A stretch of 39,430 bases of DNA from positions 1 through 39,430 of IMG/VR virus record IMGVR_UViG_3300036852_000102, one strand, 5' to 3'. Shown one piece after another: positions 35,834-39,430 of the stretch. The stretch's first letter is position 1. The number at the start of each line of letters is the position of its first letter. Below the pieces are notes generated by a model. The model was not told the origin of the DNA. It saw only the letters and a program-made list of their open reading frames with translations, and did no database searches. Source of the stretch: a virus. The translations under genes and the position numbers were made by a program.

Positions 35834-37798
35834 CTACAGAATCAGCGTCCCGTACCAGTCGCTACCCAGCATGAGCTCTTTGCCGATCCACATGTCGTTC
35901 CGGCCCATGCCCGGCCGGCGCCCAAGCTGCGACAGGTCGTAAGCGGATACGCGACCACCCTCCAGCCCCGTGGCCAGATAGTCCTGGGCCAGAGTCAACT
36001 GTTCGTACACCTGGTCGTAGGTCATGCCGGGGAAGCGCTCGAGCAACGCCGCGCGACCCCCTCCCGTGAGTCGCGCCAGTTTGGTCCGCAGAGACCTGAA
36101 ATAGCGTCGCACTTCTGCGTTGCTACGGAAGTCGAAACCCTGACGCGCCCACGTGTACCCACCTACGTCGATGTTGGCGTGCACCTCAACGTGATGCACG
36201 CCAGAACGCCGATACCAGTCGAAGAGGTTGCGGTTGAACTGGTTGGCGAATCCGGTGCCCTGGTACTTCCGCTCGATCGCCAACAGATCATGTTCGACGA
36301 TCAGTTGTCCATTGGCCTTTCTGGTAAACGTGCGCTGGAATGAGCCGATCAAGTGACCGTCCTGGAATATGCGACCACTCACACCTATTTGTCTACCTAG
36401 CCGTATGCTGGACGAGACGCGCGCGTCCAGTCCGCCGTATGTGCCGTCGATCGCCCGGCTGAGCGTCGAATTGAGTAGATCATCGGCCACCCTCCGCTGA
36501 CCTGCGGACAATCCTCGATCGATGTTCATGAGATCGCCGATCGGTCGAACGTCGCGGTTCGGCAACGGACCGACGCCGGCCGGCTCGACGTCGAACGCTG
36601 GCGTCGGTCTGGGCGCCGGAGTCGGCCGGAGTGTGGGGGCTGACGTCGGCGGTGCGTTGCCGGTGCGCTTGTAACCGAGGTCGATGCGCTCCCGGGATGG
36701 CTTACGGGTCAGTCCGAGATGCTCGTTCTCGGCGACGTGCGCCTTGATCGTCTCGGCGCGGCTCTTGATCCGGGCCTTGATCGCGGGCAGCGCCGCCGGG
36801 TCGATGGGCGCCGCTTCGCGCAGTCGGTCGGCGCGCTGGTCGCGTTCCAGCTGGCGCAGCTTCTGGCGGGCCGCGTCGCCCTGCGGGTCGGCGGTACGCG
36901 TGATCGGCCGGGTGACGCCGACGATGTAGGGCGAGACGCTGTGTCGGCACTGCGGATGCATCAGGCCCGCCGCGATGGCCTCCGAGAGCGTACCGGCGAC
37001 GTTGACGTCGACCAGGTCGGCTGACGCCTCGCTCTGGCGCTGGATCTGGCGCTTACCCGGGTGGCCTCCGGTCGAGAGGATCTTCCCCTCCCAGGGGCGG
37101 CAGCGCTGGCACTCCTGCACGGCGTCGCTGACGATGACCAGGTCGAGCCCTGCTTCACCCATCCGGTCGAGCTGGCCTTCGACCATCGATTGAGCCACCG
37201 TCGTCCGGGTGGCCATCTCGGTGTACCCGGCCAGGTTCCACCGTCGCCCGGCCGTGTCCGTGAAGCCCGTCACGCCCTGGCCGAGAAGGTCGTTCCAGGC
37301 CCGCTGAGAAGCCTGTAGCCGCGTGTGCGTACCGAGGATGACGTCCGGTGCCGCGCCGGCCGCGATCACCTTCTGGTACGCGTCCTCGGCCCACCGCGTC
37401 ATCGGCAGGTGCGTGCCGCGCAGCTTGAGCGAGAGCGCACCGGCGAGGCGTTGCTGCGCGGGCAGATTCGGCAACGCGCGCTCCACCCGATCCCGTACCG
37501 CCTGCGTCGCCGAACCCTGGAGCGCGCGCAGTGCCGACAGTCCGCCGGCCGCGTACGCCTCACGTACGGCCGCCGCGGCGGCGTCGCTGCCGAACTGCGT
37601 CAGGCGCCGGGTAAGGCCTTGCGTCCAGCGACGCAGGTCGCCGAGCGCAGCCAGCTTGTCCGCCTGCCAGGTCGGCGACTCGATGCCCTCACGCAGCCGC
37701 CGCGCGATCTCGACCGCGAGGCGTCGCTGCGCGTCGGCGTACAGCCCGGTCAGCTGCTCGGCCAGCGCGCGCGCCGCCTCGGTGTCCCGGGCGACCAC
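35834..37798 (-). CDS. MuF-type minor capsid protein fused to GNAT-like effector domain
   Basis: A 654-residue protein, GTG at 37798, three bases after the portal stop. Residues 1-300 are a phage minor capsid/MuF module: long helices, CQRCRPWEGKIL near 235 and the HPQCRHSVSPY motif near 280. A basic helical stretch (300-370) and a Pro-rich linker (375-410) follow. The C-terminal 240 residues contain a GNAT-like acetyltransferase pattern (VEHDLLAIERKYQGTGFANQ near 500-520, VHHVEVHANIDVGGY, ARQGFDFR). MuF proteins with toxin-like C-termini are known from phages and are packaged in the head, so this domain may be injected with DNA. Whether it is active is unknown. Confidence 0.85.
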   Translation of the reverse strand: MVARDTEAARALAEQLTGLYADAQRRLAVEIARRLREGIESPTWQADKLAALGDLRRWTQGLTRRLTQFGSDAAAAAVREAYAAGGLSALRALQGSATQAVRDRVERALPNLPAQQRLAGALSLKLRGTHLPMTRWAEDAYQKVIAAGAAPDVILGTHTRLQASQRAWNDLLGQGVTGFTDTAGRRWNLAGYTEMATRTTVAQSMVEGQLDRMGEAGLDLVIVSDAVQECQRCRPWEGKILSTGGHPGKRQIQRQSEASADLVDVNVAGTLSEAIAAGLMHPQCRHSVSPYIVGVTRPITRTADPQGDAARQKLRQLERDQRADRLREAAPIDPAALPAIKARIKSRAETIKAHVAENEHLGLTRKPSRERIDLGYKRTGNAPPTSAPTLRPTPAPRPTPAFDVEPAGVGPLPNRDVRPIGDLMNIDRGLSAGQRRVADDLLNSTLSRAIDGTYGGLDARVSSSIRLGRQIGVSGRIFQDGHLIGSFQRTFTRKANGQLIVEHDLLAIERKYQGTGFANQFNRNLFDWYRRSGVHHVEVHANIDVGGYTWARQGFDFRSNAEVRRYFRSLRTKLARLTGGGRAALLERFPGMTYDQVYEQLTLAQDYLATGLEGGRVSAYDLSQLGRRPGMGRNDMWIGKELMLGSDWYGTLIL

Positions 37799-37801
37799 GC
37801 G

Positions 37802-39275
37802 CTACCCCGCGTACGCGGGTACGGGCGCCGGATCGGGCTCACCGATGTCAAGCGGCCGCTTGGATGCCGGCCCGGCCGGCGGAACGCTGCCGTCGAACGC
37901 GGTCGGGTCCTCCACAGCCGGACCGTCGATCAGGTCGACCTCTTCGAGTACTGCCGCGTCGTCCCAATCGGGGTGCACCATGACCACCTTGGTCTTGGTC
38001 GAGACCGCCTTTGCCGCGTCGAGCAGCTGGACCGTCTTGGCCAGCGACTCCGGGTCCGGCGCCGCTTCGTCGGCCCATTCGACGTCGATCGGCTCGATGG
38101 CAACTGCACCTTTGTAGTGGGCCGCGTCGAGCTCCAGCGCGACCCGGGCCAGCCTACGCAAGGCGTCGCGCCAGTAAGCGATCTTGCGCAGTCGCGTCGA
38201 TTCGGTGCGTTCGCCGCGCTGACCCGCCTCCTTCGCCGTGATGGCCGAGCCTCCCGGGTCCTCGCCGAACGCGTCGGCCGAGAGTCCTGCGGTGCGCATG
38301 ATGACGCGCCAGGCGGCAGCCGCGGCGTCCAGGTGCTCGGTGGTCCTGATGGCGAACTGCGCCACCGTGATCGACATGCCCTGCGTCGGGTCGGTCAGCG
38401 CGTCAACGGTCTGGAACACTTCCTGCTCCATGTCGAAGCTGGCGCCGGCGCCCCGGCCGCCCGACTGGAGATACGCGCTCGGGATCACGAGACGGCCCTT
38501 GGCGAGTCGGATATCACGGATCAGGGACGACCAGGCTTCATCGAGCGCGTCCATCGGTCCCTCGGCGCCGGAGAAGTCGGAGCGGCCCAGGTTGGAGCCC
38601 CGGATCAGCCGATGTGGACGCATGTTCGGCACGTAGGCCACGTCGAGGTGTTCGACCGGGCGACCGGTCGCGCCGGCCGGGATGGCGCCGGCTTCGTTGA
38701 CGAGCAGCGCCAAGCGCTGGCACTCTTCGTCGCCGTAGTCGAGCGGCATCGGTACGCCGAGCCTGTCGGAGGTGCCGCGGTAGAGCGCGTGGTAGATCAC
38801 CGCGCCGACCCCTGGCGTCACCTCATGACGCTCCAGGTGGCGCAGCACCGCGCCGGCGTCGCCGTCGACCTCGCGCCAGAACGTCACCGCGGTCAAGATG
38901 CCGTAGCGCCACTCGGGTATCGCGGCGTCGGGCGGGATGGCCTCGAACAGCGGTACGTCGCTGATCGAGGTGTCGACGCAGACGCGCACGTACGCCCCGC
39001 CGTACGCCGAACACACCTCCGCCGCTTCGAGCAGGCGCGAGTGCACGCCGCCCAGGTCGAGGATGCCTTCAAGTCGTTCCTGTGCCGTTTTGTCGTCGCT
39101 GGTGAACGCCGGCAACTGAGTGAACAGCAGGTCCGCCGAGATCATCGCGATGTCGGCAGCCGCGGGAATGTGGAGCTTCGTGGTGTTCTGGCCGGCCGTG
39201 ATCGGCTGACCCCACCACTTCCGGGCGATCCAGCCCTGCACGCCGCCCCGGTACTGCGCCGGGTGATTGACCGCG
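37802..39275 (-). CDS. Portal protein (main part; N-terminus at 1-176)
   Basis: This is the rest of the portal gene, which reads from 176 to 1 and then from 39275 to 37802, giving 549 residues. Typical SPP1 gp6-like features include GWIARKWWGQPITAGQNTTK, ADIAMISADLLFTQLPAF, a YGGAYVRVCVD strand, RSDFSGAEGPMDALDEAWSS, and the C-terminal EAGQRGERTESTRLRKIAYW with ALRRLARVALELDAAHYKG. Portals form the dodecameric DNA channel and bind terminase and connector. An apparent start at 39409 in the contig tail is not real. The stop TAG lies three bases before the MuF start. Confidence 0.93.
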
Positions 39276-39401
39276 CCCATGTCGGACCCGAAGAACCGGC
39301 GGCCGATCGGCGCCGGCCCCGCCGGCCCGCCGTAGACGGCGGTCAGGTCGGCAGGGTTGCCTCCGTACCAGGCGCCCCACTCGCGGTAGTACGGCGTGGC
39401 C
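39276..39401. repeat. Terminal overlap, right copy
   Basis: Identical to bases 1-126; coordinates differ by 39,275. See the left copy for the interpretation as a circular assembly overlap. Confidence 0.93.
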
Positions 39402-39430
39402 CCCCCCACAAACGGCGGGGGCCCCCCGCC
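39402..39430. other. Unsupported contig tail
   Basis: After the exact repeat the sequence departs from the left end and becomes runs of C and G (for example GGCGGGGGCCCCCCGCC). It begins inside a hairpin of the portal gene and does not continue the portal frame found at 127-176. It is most likely an assembly or sequencing artefact, so it should not be translated. Confidence 0.8.

Noticed and set aside
35829-35836. CAACTA motif before the 35593-35814 gene as another phage promoter
   Set aside because: No -10 element lies at the 18-base distance in either direction, and the motif overlaps the MuF stop codon, so it is probably chance.
39402-39409. Apparent portal start codon in the right-hand tail
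   Set aside because: It lies in the 29 bases that disagree with the exact overlap. The true N-terminus continues at 126-176 on the left end.
1-39430. Integrase, CRISPR array, tRNA genes, insertion sequences
   Set aside because: I looked for recombinase motifs, regularly spaced identical repeats, tRNA T-loop sequences and transposase motifs and found none that I could support; short or divergent tRNAs could be missed by eye.

Overview
The window looks like the complete genome of a small siphovirus (long non-contractile tail) that infects a GC-rich actinobacterium. The evidence is the high GC content, the many GTG starts, the near-universal 4-base ATGA/GTGA gene overlaps, and protein families typical of Streptomyces-like hosts and their phages (DUF6221-type, DUF2637-type, bifunctional primase/polymerase, GH25 lysin). 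Bases 1-126 are repeated exactly at 39276-39401. The contig is therefore a circular or circularly permuted genome of about 39,275 bp, opened inside the portal gene. The last 29 bases (39402-39430) do not fit this closure and look like assembly noise. No integrase, immunity repressor, partition gene, tRNA or CRISPR array was recognised, so a virulent lifestyle is the simplest reading.

Layout. There is one main divergence point at about 11.1-11.24 kb and one convergence point at about 17.54-17.6 kb, marked by a perfect 20-bp stem-loop. From the divergence, a rightward early block (11244-17538) carries a RecB/Cas4-like Fe-S nuclease, a possible ssDNA-binding protein, several small zinc-binding or membrane proteins, an excisionase/MerR-like HTH protein and a DUF2637-like membrane protein. 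Leftward come a ribbon-helix-helix protein, a primase-polymerase/RepA-type helicase fusion, a repeat-rich intergenic stretch that is a candidate replication origin (8.1-8.68 kb), an SF2 helicase, a RusA-type resolvase and about ten small genes. These lead into TerS, an FHA-domain protein, TerL, a secreted beta-helix protein and the portal gene, which crosses the contig ends.

The minus strand continues from the right end through a MuF-type minor capsid protein with a GNAT-like C-terminal domain, scaffold, major capsid protein, decoration proteins, three tiny basic ORFs, a tandem-repeat protein and head-tail connectors. It then runs through the major tail protein, frameshifting tail assembly chaperones, tape measure, tail-tip proteins, GH25 endolysin and a cluster of holin-like membrane proteins.

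Regulation. The intergenic regions share a recognisable promoter form: TTGAC-like -35, almost always an 18-bp spacer, then TAnnnT, often with TAGTTGAC or GTCAACTA sequence around it. Several of these promoters would start transcription exactly on the start codon (leaderless mRNAs). At two sites (11.16 and 33.05 kb) two such promoters face away from each other and interlock. At 33.07-33.18 kb a rightward promoter is followed within about 100 bases by a strong hairpin and a T-run with no plausible ORF between, which suggests a phage small RNA. All assignments come from reading the sequence and its translations; no database search was possible.
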